This document shows positions 1 to 6,908 of a DNA stretch of 12,821 bases, in pieces. The DNA is from Kiloniellales bacterium (GTDB lineage: Bacteria > Pseudomonadota > Alphaproteobacteria > Kiloniellales > JAKSBE01): the NCBI GenBank assembly GCA_030067055.1, contig JASJAL010000216.1, positions 1-12,821 of the forward strand, written 5' to 3'. The number at the start of each line of letters is the position of its first letter. Position 1 is the first letter of the stretch. Made by a program: the position numbers and the translations under genes. Under the pieces are notes generated by a model. That model saw only the letters and a program-made list of their open reading frames with translations. It ran no database searches and was not told where the DNA came from.

Positions 1-612
1 ATAGTGCAGCGGGCCAAGGGTGGTCATCGGCTCGGTCAGCAGCGGTGTGAAGTGCTCTTCCTCCAGGCCCAGGGCCAGCGCGAAGCCGCGCATTATTTGG
101 CGTCCGAGGCCCTCCAGGGCGTCGAAGTAGGCCTGCATCGTATCCTGCCAGCCCGGAAGGCCGCCGGGCCATTGGTTGGGTCCGTGCAGCGGCAGGCCCT
201 GTCTGACCCGCGGATGCGCCGGGCCCAGATCGCGACCGATCTTGATCCCTTCCTTCAGGTCTCCGGCTTCGGTCTGCTTTTTTGGATCGAGGTTCTCCCC
301 ACCAACCGCGAAATAGCCGCGATGACAGGCAGAGTTCTCGATCGCGATCTCCTGCTTGCGCACCACCGGCTGGTCGAAGAAGCGCTTCGCCTCGGCGAAG
401 CTTGCCTCCACCATGGCCTCGGGAATTCCGTGGTTTTTCAGATAGAAGAAGCCGATGTCGCGGCAAGCCCGACCGATCTCTTCGGCCACCCGCCGGCGCG
501 CCTGGAAATCGCCGGCGAGGAAGGGGCCGAAGTCGACGACCGGAACCTCCTCCAGGGCCAGTCTCTCGCCGCGCAGGCTCCGAGCCAGCTCGATCTTCTC
601 CTGAGGCGTCAT
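1..612 (-). CDS. 2-oxoglutarate/Fe(II) dioxygenase, isopenicillin N synthase family (3' end cut off)
   Basis: The first 204 codons lie in the window and run off its left edge. Residues about 23-35 (VPVVDFGPFLAGD) and 50-63 (CRDIGFFYLKNHGI) are the typical N-terminal domain (DIOX_N) of plant-type and isopenicillin-N-synthase-like oxygenases; an HRGYF segment and an EAGDLKEG segment follow. Family members are usually about 330 residues, so the catalytic half carrying the HxD...H iron site and the 2-oxoglutarate-binding Arg is missing here and its integrity cannot be judged. The start ATG (610-612) overlaps the stop of the upstream permease gene as ATGA, so translation is probably coupled. Known for the family: hydroxylation, ring closure or desaturation using O2 and 2-oxoglutarate in the cytoplasm. 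Inference from context: it modifies the compound imported by the preceding ABC transporter. The substrate is unknown. Confidence 0.88.
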   Translation of the reverse strand, partial: MTPQEKIELARSLRGERLALEEVPVVDFGPFLAGDFQARRRVAEEIGRACRDIGFFYLKNHGIPEAMVEASFAEAKRFFDQPVVRKQEIAIENSACHRGYFAVGGENLDPKKQTEAGDLKEGIKIGRDLGPAHPRVRQGLPLHGPNQWPGGLPGWQDTMQAYFDALEGLGRQIMRGFALALGLEEEHFTPLLTEPMTTLGPLHY

Positions 613-1415
613 GAGCTGCGCACCCGTCTGGTCAGCATAAACACGGTGTAGCCAAGCAGCAGAATTATCGCCGCTCCGGTGGTCGTCAAGGCGCCCAATG
701 TCGGCACCAGCGGCGTGTAGCCTGAGACCATCTTCGCGTAGAGCCACTCCGGCACGGTCTGATCGGCGCCGGTGGTGAAGAGCGACAGCGGGAAATTCCC
801 CCACGAGAGCAGGAAGGCGAAGAGCGCGCCGGAGATCACGCCCGGGGCCAGGACCGGCAAGGTAACCTCCTTCAAGGTCTGCCAGCGGCTCGCCCCCAGG
901 TCGAAGGCGGCTTCCTCCAGGGCCGGGTCGAAGCCGTAGGCCTGGATCGAGATCACCAGGGTGACGATCGGCGTGATCCAGACCAGGTGGGCGATCACCG
1001 CCGTGCGCCAGTCCGGGATGATCCCGACAGAGGAGAACCAGATCAGCAGGGCCAGTCCGAGGACCGCCTGGGGGAAGAAGATCGGCAGTAGGATGATCCG
1101 CTGGTAGAGCCGACGACCGCGCCAGTCGAAGCGCGCGAAAGCCAGAGCCCCGAAGAAGGCCAGCAGGACCGAGATCAAGGCCACAAGCAGAGCGATGGTC
1201 AGCGAGGTGGAGACCAGTTCGCGCACGCTGAGTGAACTGAAGGCCTTCTCGTACCAGGTTGTATCGTAACGCAATATGGGGAAGCGGAAGTAGCGGGCCT
1301 TGGAGAATGAAGCCAGGCCGACGCAGACGATCGGCAGGTAGAGGAAGACCAGGATCGCGGCGGTCCAGACCGTGATCAGGCCATGGGTCAGGCGCTTGCC
1401 CTGGCGCTGAGTCAT
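609..1415 (-). CDS. ABC transporter permease, PotC-like (polyamine/opine type)
   Basis: A 268-aa inner-membrane protein with about six hydrophobic spans, the first at residues 13-36. Near residue 165 it has the EAA loop (EEAAFDLGASRWQTLKEV, then LP), which contacts the ATPase. Length and arrangement match PotC/YdcV permeases of the spermidine/putrescine importer class. It is the second of two permeases; its ATG overlaps the stop of the first permease (ATGA, 1412-1415), and its own stop overlaps the start of the oxygenase gene. It should form the heterodimeric channel with its neighbour. Polyamine-type importers also carry opines, amino-acid derivatives and other small amines, so the substrate is not fixed by the sequence. 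Confidence 0.93.
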   Translation of the reverse strand: MTQRQGKRLTHGLITVWTAAILVFLYLPIVCVGLASFSKARYFRFPILRYDTTWYEKAFSSLSVRELVSTSLTIALLVALISVLLAFFGALAFARFDWRGRRLYQRIILLPIFFPQAVLGLALLIWFSSVGIIPDWRTAVIAHLVWITPIVTLVISIQAYGFDPALEEAAFDLGASRWQTLKEVTLPVLAPGVISGALFAFLLSWGNFPLSLFTTGADQTVPEWLYAKMVSGYTPLVPTLGALTTTGAAIILLLGYTVFMLTRRVRSS

Positions 1416-2320
1416 GTCCGGCGCCCCAGGATGCGATCGAGGTCGAGCCAGCGCAGCAGGGTGATCACCAGGGTCCCCGAGAAGACGATCAGAATCACCG
1501 AGAGCGCCGAGCCCAGCGGCCAGTTCTGGCCGAAAGTGAAGGCGGTCTCGATCTCGTCGGCGATCATGATCACCGCCTGGCCGCCCAGGATCTTGGACTC
1601 GGCCAGGGAGCCAAGGGACAGGATGAAGGTCAAGAGGCAGCCGATGAGGACGCCTGGCATGGCCAGGGGCAGCTCGATCTCGCGGAAAACCTGCCAGCGC
1701 GAGGCGCCCAGGTCCTCGGCCGCTTCGGTGGCGTCCTGGGGAACCATCGAGATACCAAGGACCATGGGAAAGAGCATGAAGGGCAGATAGACGTAGACCA
1801 GGCCCAGAATGATGGCGCCGACGTTGTAGATAAGGCCATCCGACTGGATCCCCAGCCAGGTCTCCAGGCCGCCGAGCAGAACCCCGCCTTTGATCAGGAA
1901 AAGCACCCAGCCAAAAAGACGAATATTTTCAGATACAAATAGAGGAATTACGAGAAACAAAGTGAGCCAATTGGCCCAAGCTCCGAAGATCTTTGCCATC
2001 CCGAAGGCGATAGGCCAGCAGACCAGGAGCAGGAGGGCCACGGTCGCGAGCGCCAGGCCCAGCGACTTGACGAAGGAGAGGTAGTAGCTCTCCGCCAGCA
2101 CGTCGCCGTAGTTCTCCAGGGTCAGCCCCTGGCCGAAGTCGAAGGTCCGCGGCGGCAGGAAGCTGTAGCCGAGCACGGTCAATAGGGGCGCAGCGAAGCA
2201 GAGCGCCAGGAAGACCAGCATCGGCAGGGCGCAGAGCACGCCGGGGCTACGCAGCCAGGCCGGCCAGGCACGGCGGCGCGGCGGCGCAGAGACCGCCAGA
2301 TCCTGTCCGACGGCGGTCAT
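1412..2320 (-). CDS. ABC transporter permease, PotB-like (polyamine/opine type)
   Basis: A 302-aa integral membrane protein: a cytoplasmic N-terminus rich in Arg/Pro (PPRRRAWPAW), a first span near residues 28-52, five further spans, and an EAA loop (EAAEDLGASRWQVFREIELP) around residue 200. This matches PotB/YdcU permeases. Its ATG overlaps the stop of the ATPase gene and its stop overlaps the start of the second permease, so all are read from one message. One oddity: residues 117-136 (bases 1913-1972) use A/T-ending codons in 16 of 20 cases, against a strongly G/C-ending background, although the protein there keeps the usual hydrophobic-SENIR pattern expected of the family. Confidence 0.93.
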   Translation of the reverse strand: MTAVGQDLAVSAPPRRRAWPAWLRSPGVLCALPMLVFLALCFAAPLLTVLGYSFLPPRTFDFGQGLTLENYGDVLAESYYLSFVKSLGLALATVALLLLVCWPIAFGMAKIFGAWANWLTLFLVIPLFVSENIRLFGWVLFLIKGGVLLGGLETWLGIQSDGLIYNVGAIILGLVYVYLPFMLFPMVLGISMVPQDATEAAEDLGASRWQVFREIELPLAMPGVLIGCLLTFILSLGSLAESKILGGQAVIMIADEIETAFTFGQNWPLGSALSVILIVFSGTLVITLLRWLDLDRILGRRT

Positions 2321-3372
2321 TCCGGTGCCAGCACGCTGTCGCGCGCGTCCCAGCCGATGGTCACCTCGTCGTCCAGGGCGCCGCGGTAGCGCTGCTCGCG
2401 CAGCTTCTCGACGATGAAGACCTGGCCGCCGACCCGGACCTGGTACTGGATCCGCGAACCCAGGGCGTATTCGTTATACAGCACCCCTTGCACGCGGTTG
2501 TCGGCGGTCTCGCCATCGCCGAGGAAACGCAGGTATTCCGGACGAATCACCAGGAAGCCGCTCTCGAATCCCTCCGTCTCGGGGGCCTGGACGGCGGTCT
2601 CCAGCCCGGCACAGTACAGCCCCTGCCCGTTCGCCTCGACCTCCAGGATGTTGACCTCGCCCATGAACTCCGAGACGAAGCGGCTGGCCGGCCGGCTGTA
2701 GATCTCGTCGGGCGCGCCGACCTGAACCAGGCTTCCGGCCCGCATGATGCCGATCCGGTCGGACATCACCATGGCCTCCTCCAGGGAGTGGGTGATGTAG
2801 ACGAAGGTCTTGCCGGTGTCCTTGTGGATGTCCTTCAGCTCCTTCTCCAACATCTTGCGGAGCCGGAAGTCGATCGCCGACAGCGGCTCGTCGAAGAACA
2901 GGATCTCGGGGTCGAAGGCCAGGGCCCGGGCCAGGGCGACCCGCTGGCGCTCGCCGCCGGAGCATTGCTTGACCGACTTGCCGTAGAAGTCGCGCGGCAG
3001 GCGCAGCTGGTCCATCAGCTGATGGCAGCGGGCCCGGCGCGCCTCCGGGTCGACCCCGCGCATCTTCAAGGGAAACTCGATGTTCTGGCCCACCGTCTTG
3101 TGCGGAAACAGGGCCAGAGACTGGAAGACCATGCAGGTCGGCCGCTGGTTGGCGGAGAGCTCGTTGATCCGGGCGCCGCGGAGCAGGATGTCGCCCGCGC
3201 TCGGCGCCTCGAGCCCGGCCAGCATGCGGATCAGGGTGGTCTTGCCCGAGCCCGAAGGCCCGACGATGGTGAAAAACTCGCCCTCGACGATGTCGAGGTC
3301 GATGTCCCGCACCGCCTCGAAGCTGCCGAAGCGCTTATTCACGCCGACGAGCCGCAAGATTGGCTCAGGCAT
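2317..3372 (-). CDS. ABC transporter ATP-binding protein, PotA-like
   Basis: A 351-aa cytoplasmic ATPase. From the chosen start: Walker A GPSGSGKT at 38-45, Q-loop Gln84, signature CSGGERQR from 137, Walker B ILFFDEP with D161/E162, D-loop SAID, H-loop His195. A C-terminal TOBE-type beta domain (about 235-351) is usual for PotA/UgpC-like importers. The signature begins with Cys where Leu is usual, and the D-loop is SAID rather than SALD; neither should abolish activity. The open frame reaches a TTG six codons upstream, but the ATG at 3370-3372 (MPEPILRL) is preferred because GGGAGA sits about 10 bases before it. The stop overlaps the next permease start (ATGA, 2317-2320). It powers uptake by the two permeases with the Tat-exported binding protein. 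Confidence 0.94.
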   Translation of the reverse strand: MPEPILRLVGVNKRFGSFEAVRDIDLDIVEGEFFTIVGPSGSGKTTLIRMLAGLEAPSAGDILLRGARINELSANQRPTCMVFQSLALFPHKTVGQNIEFPLKMRGVDPEARRARCHQLMDQLRLPRDFYGKSVKQCSGGERQRVALARALAFDPEILFFDEPLSAIDFRLRKMLEKELKDIHKDTGKTFVYITHSLEEAMVMSDRIGIMRAGSLVQVGAPDEIYSRPASRFVSEFMGEVNILEVEANGQGLYCAGLETAVQAPETEGFESGFLVIRPEYLRFLGDGETADNRVQGVLYNEYALGSRIQYQVRVGGQVFIVEKLREQRYRGALDDEVTIGWDARDSVLAPE

Positions 3373-3409
3373 CGCTAGGGATTCTCCCAACTGCCGCGAA
3401 AGCGAAGGA

Positions 3410-3428
3410 AGGCCGCCACCGGCGGCCT
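3410..3428 (-). promoter_or_regulatory. Intercistronic hairpin between binding-protein and ATPase genes
   Basis: Arms AGGCCGCC (3410-3417) and GGCGGCCT (3421-3428) pair perfectly over 8 bp around a 3-base loop, within the 83-bp spacer downstream of the binding-protein stop. No U-run follows on the minus strand, so it is not a full intrinsic terminator. Such hairpins often protect or partly attenuate the message so that the binding protein is made in excess over the membrane parts; that role is inference. Confidence 0.5.
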
Positions 3429-3455
3429 CCCCTGCCGTCCCCCGATCAAACCAGT

Positions 3456-4592
3456 CTAGGCTTCACGCTTGGCCGCGTTGTAGATCTTGTCCATGACCTC
3501 GTAGTCGGGATTGATCTGGTAGTCGACCGAGTTCGCCATCTCCTCTTCCAGGCTGTCCCACTGGATGGCGTCCAGCTCGTCCTTGCTGAAGCGCTCGAAG
3601 ACCTTGGGATTGCCCATCTGGGTCACCGGATTGTATGTGCCTTCCGCGAAAGCCACGGCATGGCTGGCCTCGGGCTCTTGGACGTAGGCCAGGAAATCCT
3701 CCGCCAGCGGCGAGACCTGCGGGTTGTTGACCACCGAGGTGACCTCGACCCAGACGATTCCGCCCTTGCCGTCCATCGGGCCGCGCTTCGGCGTGATTCC
3801 GCGGATGTTGGTGGCGCCATCCAGGCGCGCCGGCGAGGCTGTGTAGGTGCCGCCGGTCAGGTAGAAGTCGATCTCGCCGTTGATTAGAGCCAGATTCATG
3901 GCCACAAGGTCGTCGGTCAGCAGCTTGGCACCCTTGAACCAGGCCCGAGCGGTCTTCTCGAAGGCGTCGATTTCGCCCTGATCGTGCTTCTTGAAGGGGT
4001 CGACCCCGGCCCCGACGCACATGTGATAGATGTTCCAGTTGTCGTAGGTGAGGATTCCGTACTTCTTGGCGTTGGAGGCCTCGCTGAAGAGGTCGAAGCC
4101 CTCGTCCTCGGCGGTCGCCCGGCTCACCTTGTCGGTATTCACCACGAAGTTGAAGGGGCCGAAGCGCTGGACGATGCCGATCAGTTCCCCGCTGTCGGCA
4201 TAGGACCACTTATAGCCCTTGTCGAAGGGCGCCATCATGTCGCCGAAGAAAGGCTCGAAGCGCTCCTTCGTCAGCGGCTTGATCAGCTTTTCCGGCCACA
4301 TCTGCTCGCGCGCCCAGGGCTGGTTGACGTTGATCACGTCCCAGACGTTGACCTCGCCGGCGCGCAGCTTGTTGATCATGTCCGGGTCCGAGGTGCCGCT
4401 CTCGGCCGAGACCTTGGCACTGGTCTGGCGCCGGAAGGGGTCCAGCACCTCGTCGGAGTTGTAGCCCTCCCAGCAGAGGATGTTCAGTTCCTTCTCGCGC
4501 GCCGCCCTGGCGCTGCGCGCAAGTGGGCCGGCGAGGGCCAGAGCGCCGCCGGCTACGGACAGGCCGAGAAAATCCCGTCGGTCGAATTTCAT
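3456..4592 (-). CDS. ABC transporter substrate-binding protein, PotD-like, Tat-exported
   Basis: A 378-aa periplasmic solute-binding protein. The N-terminus carries a twin-arginine signal (DRRDFLGLSVAGGALALAG, Arg5-Arg6) followed by an ARSARA segment, so cleavage is likely near residue 30 and export would be folded through Tat. The mature start ELNILCWEGYNSDEVLDPF is typical of PotD/SBP_bac_8 polyamine-type binding proteins, and the length fits. The start ATG has AGGGAG about eight bases upstream. It is the first gene of the importer operon, separated by a hairpin-bearing spacer from the ATPase gene, and faces a divergent barrel-protein/DeoR pair. Ligand identity (polyamine, opine, modified amino acid) cannot be read from the sequence. 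Tat rather than Sec export is common for this family in alphaproteobacteria. Confidence 0.92.
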   Translation of the reverse strand: MKFDRRDFLGLSVAGGALALAGPLARSARAAREKELNILCWEGYNSDEVLDPFRRQTSAKVSAESGTSDPDMINKLRAGEVNVWDVINVNQPWAREQMWPEKLIKPLTKERFEPFFGDMMAPFDKGYKWSYADSGELIGIVQRFGPFNFVVNTDKVSRATAEDEGFDLFSEASNAKKYGILTYDNWNIYHMCVGAGVDPFKKHDQGEIDAFEKTARAWFKGAKLLTDDLVAMNLALINGEIDFYLTGGTYTASPARLDGATNIRGITPKRGPMDGKGGIVWVEVTSVVNNPQVSPLAEDFLAYVQEPEASHAVAFAEGTYNPVTQMGNPKVFERFSKDELDAIQWDSLEEEMANSVDYQINPDYEVMDKIYNAAKREA

Positions 4593-4697
4593 GGTGTCGG
4601 TCTCCCTGCTTAGCTGAGGTCGCTCGCGGACCTTTGACAGCTATCCTGCGCCCGCCAGGACGAAGCGCAAGTCTGCCTTTTGCTTGTGATGAAAGTA

Positions 4698-4793
4698 CCA
4701 CGGTTTACTTGGCAATTCCAACACGGATTGTTGTGCCCACCACATTTATCTGCGATAAAGAGCCCAAGAAGAACACAAAGCCAGAAACCGTGG
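4698..4793. promoter_or_regulatory. Divergent control region with inverted repeats
   Basis: The 252-bp space between the importer operon (minus) and the barrel/DeoR pair (plus) is clearly A/T-richer than its flanks from about 4680 to 4790. A perfect 9-bp inverted repeat, CCACGGTTT (4698-4706) and AAACCGTGG (4785-4793), brackets this stretch. Inside are TTGG-CAATT-CCAA (4709-4721), CAACA-CGGAT-TGTTG (4719-4733) and TTTATC-TGC-GATAAA (4745-4759). Widely spaced matching half-sites are what a looping or cooperatively binding repressor such as the DeoR protein encoded alongside could use. The repeats are seen directly; the regulator assignment is inference. Confidence 0.45.
4731..4759 (+). promoter_or_regulatory. 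Candidate sigma70-type promoter of the barrel/DeoR pair, -10 inside a dyad
   Basis: TTGTGC (4731-4736) and GATAAA (4754-4759) are 17 bp apart. GATAAA matches the -10 consensus at four of six positions; the -35 match is only three of six. GATAAA is also the right arm of the perfect dyad TTTATC-TGC-GATAAA (4745-4759), so a bound repressor would cover the -10 element. The predicted start near 4766 would leave a leader of about 80 bases. Confidence 0.3.
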
Positions 4794-4844
4794 ACAGGGG
4801 CCGGTGGCTCCAGGCTGACGCCACGGATACAGGGAAGCCGAGCG

Positions 4845-5510
4845 ATGGAGTTCATCTTCATGCTGACCCGGGCCGACCAGACGGTGGAGGACTGTCTGGA
4901 GGTCTTCGAGCAGGTTTGCGATACGGGGCTCCGCCACGTCGGCTTCAAGGACATCGGCGCCGACCGGCCGACGCTGAAGGAACTCAACCGCCGGATTAAG
5001 GACAGCGGCGCGACCAGCTATCTGGAGGTGGTCAGCGAGAGCGAAGCGGCCTGCCTGAATTCGGCCCGGGCGGCAATCGACATCGGGGTGGACCGGGTCA
5101 TGGGCGGGACCCAGGCAGAAGCCATTCTCGAGATCCTGAACGGCAGCGGTATCGAATACTTCCCCTTCCCCGGCAAGCCGCTCGGCCACCCGACCGAACT
5201 CGGCGGCTCGGCCCAGGACATCGCCGCGCACTGCCGCCACTTCGAGGAGATCGGCTGCTCCGGGGTCGACCTGCTCGCCTATCGGGCGACCGATGCGGAC
5301 CCGCTCGACCTGGTCCGGGCGGCGCGCGGAGCGACCCAGGGCTGGCTGGTGGTCGCCGGCAGCGTCAATTCGCCGGCCAGGATCCACGAGCTGAGCAAGG
5401 CCGGCGCCGATGCCTTCACCATCGGGTCTGCCGCCTTCGACGGGTCCTTCTCGCCGCGCAAGGGGGCCCTCAATTCCCAGATCCACGACATCATGGCCGC
5501 CTGCGCATGA
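4845..5510 (+). CDS. Probable (beta/alpha)8-barrel protein of unknown function, sugar-phosphate enzyme-like
   Basis: A 221-aa cytoplasmic protein. The ATG at 4845 (MEFIFMLTRADQ) is chosen because AGGGAAG ends seven bases before it; the frame stays open upstream but runs into the control region. The alternating strand/helix pattern suggests a small TIM barrel: FIFML (strand 1), HVGFKDIG with Lys35 (strand 2), SYLEVV with Glu61 (strand 3), GVDRVMGGT (strand 4). The C-terminal VVAGSVNSPARI and GADAFTIGSAAFDG segments resemble the phosphate-binding loops of HisA-, NanE- and ribulose-phosphate-binding barrels. This implies a phosphorylated ligand, perhaps an isomerase, epimerase or aldolase, but I cannot name the family or reaction. 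It overlaps the DeoR gene as ATGA, so the two are co-translated and the regulator may sense its substrate or product. Confidence 0.85.
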   Translation: MEFIFMLTRADQTVEDCLEVFEQVCDTGLRHVGFKDIGADRPTLKELNRRIKDSGATSYLEVVSESEAACLNSARAAIDIGVDRVMGGTQAEAILEILNGSGIEYFPFPGKPLGHPTELGGSAQDIAAHCRHFEEIGCSGVDLLAYRATDADPLDLVRAARGATQGWLVVAGSVNSPARIHELSKAGADAFTIGSAAFDGSFSPRKGALNSQIHDIMAACA

Positions 5511-6319
5511 GCGGCCCCGAGCAGCGCCGCGGCGGGCGACCGGCCAAGGCCCAGCGGCACGAGCGGATCATCGCCGAGCTGCGCTCCAACCCGACGGTGC
5601 GCATCTCGCACCTGGCCCAGGCCTTCGGCGTCTCCACCGAGACCGTGCGGCGGGACATCGACGACCTCTCGAGCCGCGGCCTGGTGGCGCGGACCTATGG
5701 CGGCGCGGCCGCGCCCATGGGCCGCGAGCCGGCGGTCCACGAGCGCAGCACCGCCATGGTGGCCGAGCGCGAGCGGATTGCCAGGGTTGCCGCGGCCATG
5801 ATCGCGCCCGGCGACGTGGTGATGATCGATTCCGGCGCCACGACCCTCCATCTGGCCCGCCAGCTCGCCCTGGCGCAGCCCGAGATCACGGTGATCACCA
5901 ACGGCCTGGAGATCGCCCACAGCCTCGGAAGCCGGGACCGCATCCGGGTCATCCTCTGCCCGGGCAGCTACGCGGCACGGGAGGACGGAGTCTACGGTCA
6001 AGACGCCTGCGATTTCCTGCGCCGCTTCCACGCCAACGTGGCGCTGACCAGCGCCGGCGGCCTGACCAGCGGCGGGATCACCGACGTCGACTCCAACGCG
6101 GCCTGGATCAAGCGGACGATGTTCGAGCGGGCCGCGCGGCGGGTCTTTTTGGTGGACCACGCGAAATTCCAGGTGCCCCTGCTGGAGGTCGTGGCCCCCT
6201 TGGACAGCCTGACCGACGTGGTCACGGACCAGCCTCCGCCCGATGCCCTGGGCGAGGCCCTGGCCACCGCCGGAGTCACGCTCACCCTGGCAGGCGAGCG
6301 TCCCAACGCGCAGATGTAA
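5507..6319 (+). CDS. DeoR/GlpR family transcriptional regulator
   Basis: A 270-aa repressor-type regulator. The N-terminal winged helix-turn-helix (ISHLAQAFGVSTETVRRDI, residues 33-51) followed by the GLVARTYGGA wing (58-67) is the classical DeoR signature. The C-terminal sensor domain has VVMIDSGATT (104-113) and VFLVDHAKF, corresponding to the sugar-phosphate-binding DeoRC fold. A short basic tail (RRGGRPAKAQRH, 7-18) precedes the helix-turn-helix. Its ATG lies in the stop of the barrel-protein gene (ATGA, 5507-5510). Members of this family usually respond to a phosphorylated sugar intermediate and repress their own or a neighbouring operon. Likely targets are the divergent 4593-4844 region (own operon and the importer) and, less certainly, the kinase module downstream. 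Confidence 0.94.
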   Translation: MSGPEQRRGGRPAKAQRHERIIAELRSNPTVRISHLAQAFGVSTETVRRDIDDLSSRGLVARTYGGAAAPMGREPAVHERSTAMVAERERIARVAAAMIAPGDVVMIDSGATTLHLARQLALAQPEITVITNGLEIAHSLGSRDRIRVILCPGSYAAREDGVYGQDACDFLRRFHANVALTSAGGLTSGGITDVDSNAAWIKRTMFERAARRVFLVDHAKFQVPLLEVVAPLDSLTDVVTDQPPPDALGEALATAGVTLTLAGERPNAQM

Positions 6320-6320
6320 G

Positions 6321-6453
6321 CTCAGGATTGGCCACCGGACCCTCAGGCCAACGATTGAGTTGTGCCCAGGGCCTTTTCTGGGCGCACTCGAACCCGGCCA
6401 AGCGAAAGGGCGCCTCCGTCCTGGAAGCGCCCTTCGCCAGTCCGGTACCGGAC
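6321..6453. repeat. Cluster of four inverted repeats downstream of the DeoR gene
   Basis: Four dyads follow each other directly after the DeoR stop. First, CTCA...TGAG plus TTGGCC/GGCCAA (6321-6359, internal-loop hairpin). Second, GCCCAG/CTGGGC around GGCCTTTT (6364-6383). Third, AAGGGCGC/GCGCCCTT with a 13-base loop (6406-6434). Fourth, the uninterrupted palindrome GTCCGGTACCGGAC (6440-6453). None is followed by a T-run on either strand, so they are not classical intrinsic terminators. They may form a composite 3' end, a processing or protection region, or binding sites. Confidence 0.5.
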
Positions 6454-6585
6454 AATACCCTGACCAAACACCCCAAAAAGATTCTGTCCGGCGACGAACT
6501 TCACTCTACAAACAATGGTACATAAGGTTTATTCCGAACGCGAGCATAAAATATGCCTGCAATATATCGGCAGAAAAACATATAG

Positions 6586-6771
6586 ATACGAGCTAATCGC
6601 ATCGAAGTCTGCCCGATCCTAGGAAAGACGTCGGCTTCACCCAAGGTTGCAAGCGAAGTTATCCACAGCCTTGTCGCGGTCGCCGAAAGGGCCCAGCGGT
6701 ACATCAAGAAGTCGCATGACATGGGTCTGATCGGCGGGGAGACGGCCGTGCCTTCGCTGAAAAGGCGCTAA
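6586..6771 (+). pseudogene. Possible gene remnant: 61-codon open frame without a start
   Basis: The frame is open from just after a TAG (6583-6585) to TAA (6769-6771). It contains no usable start except an ATG at codon 46. The middle part reads protein-like (ASEVIHSLVAVAERAQRYIK, amphipathic helix pattern), and third positions are mostly G/C though less so than in the neighbouring genes. I do not recognise a family. It may be the 3' end of a decayed gene whose 5' part was lost at the A/T-rich island, or chance. Confidence 0.2.
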
Positions 6772-6908
6772 GCCCGACAGCACTGGCCCTTCGAACTCAA
6801 TACGGGATCCGCCGGATGTCGTTACCGCACGCGCGGCTTGCGCCGCCCCGGCTCTCCGCCTAGGTCTTTCTCGAAACGACGGGCCTATGAGAACGGAGAC
6901 TGCAGCCG

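Larger units (their letters stand above)
6320..6908. other. Intergenic stretch, 589 bp, no clear gene
   Basis: It lies between the DeoR gene and the YtoQ gene. From left to right: a run of inverted repeats (6321-6453); an A/T-rich island at about 6500-6600 with the dyad GCATA-AAA-TATGC (6544-6556) and a TAAAAT -10-like hexamer at 6547-6552 that lacks a convincing -35; a 61-codon open frame without a start (6586-6771); and the YtoQ leader, with GGAG about ten bases before its ATG. No tRNA-like fold or mobile-element end was recognised. Confidence 0.6.

Noticed and set aside
2488..3378. 296-codon open frame on the plus strand
   Set aside because: Antisense of the ABC ATPase gene, whose Walker and signature motifs are intact on the minus strand.
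4680..4844. Upstream extension of the barrel-protein frame
   Set aside because: The region is A/T-rich control DNA; the ATG at 4845 has a well-placed AGGGAAG and the extension lacks protein character.
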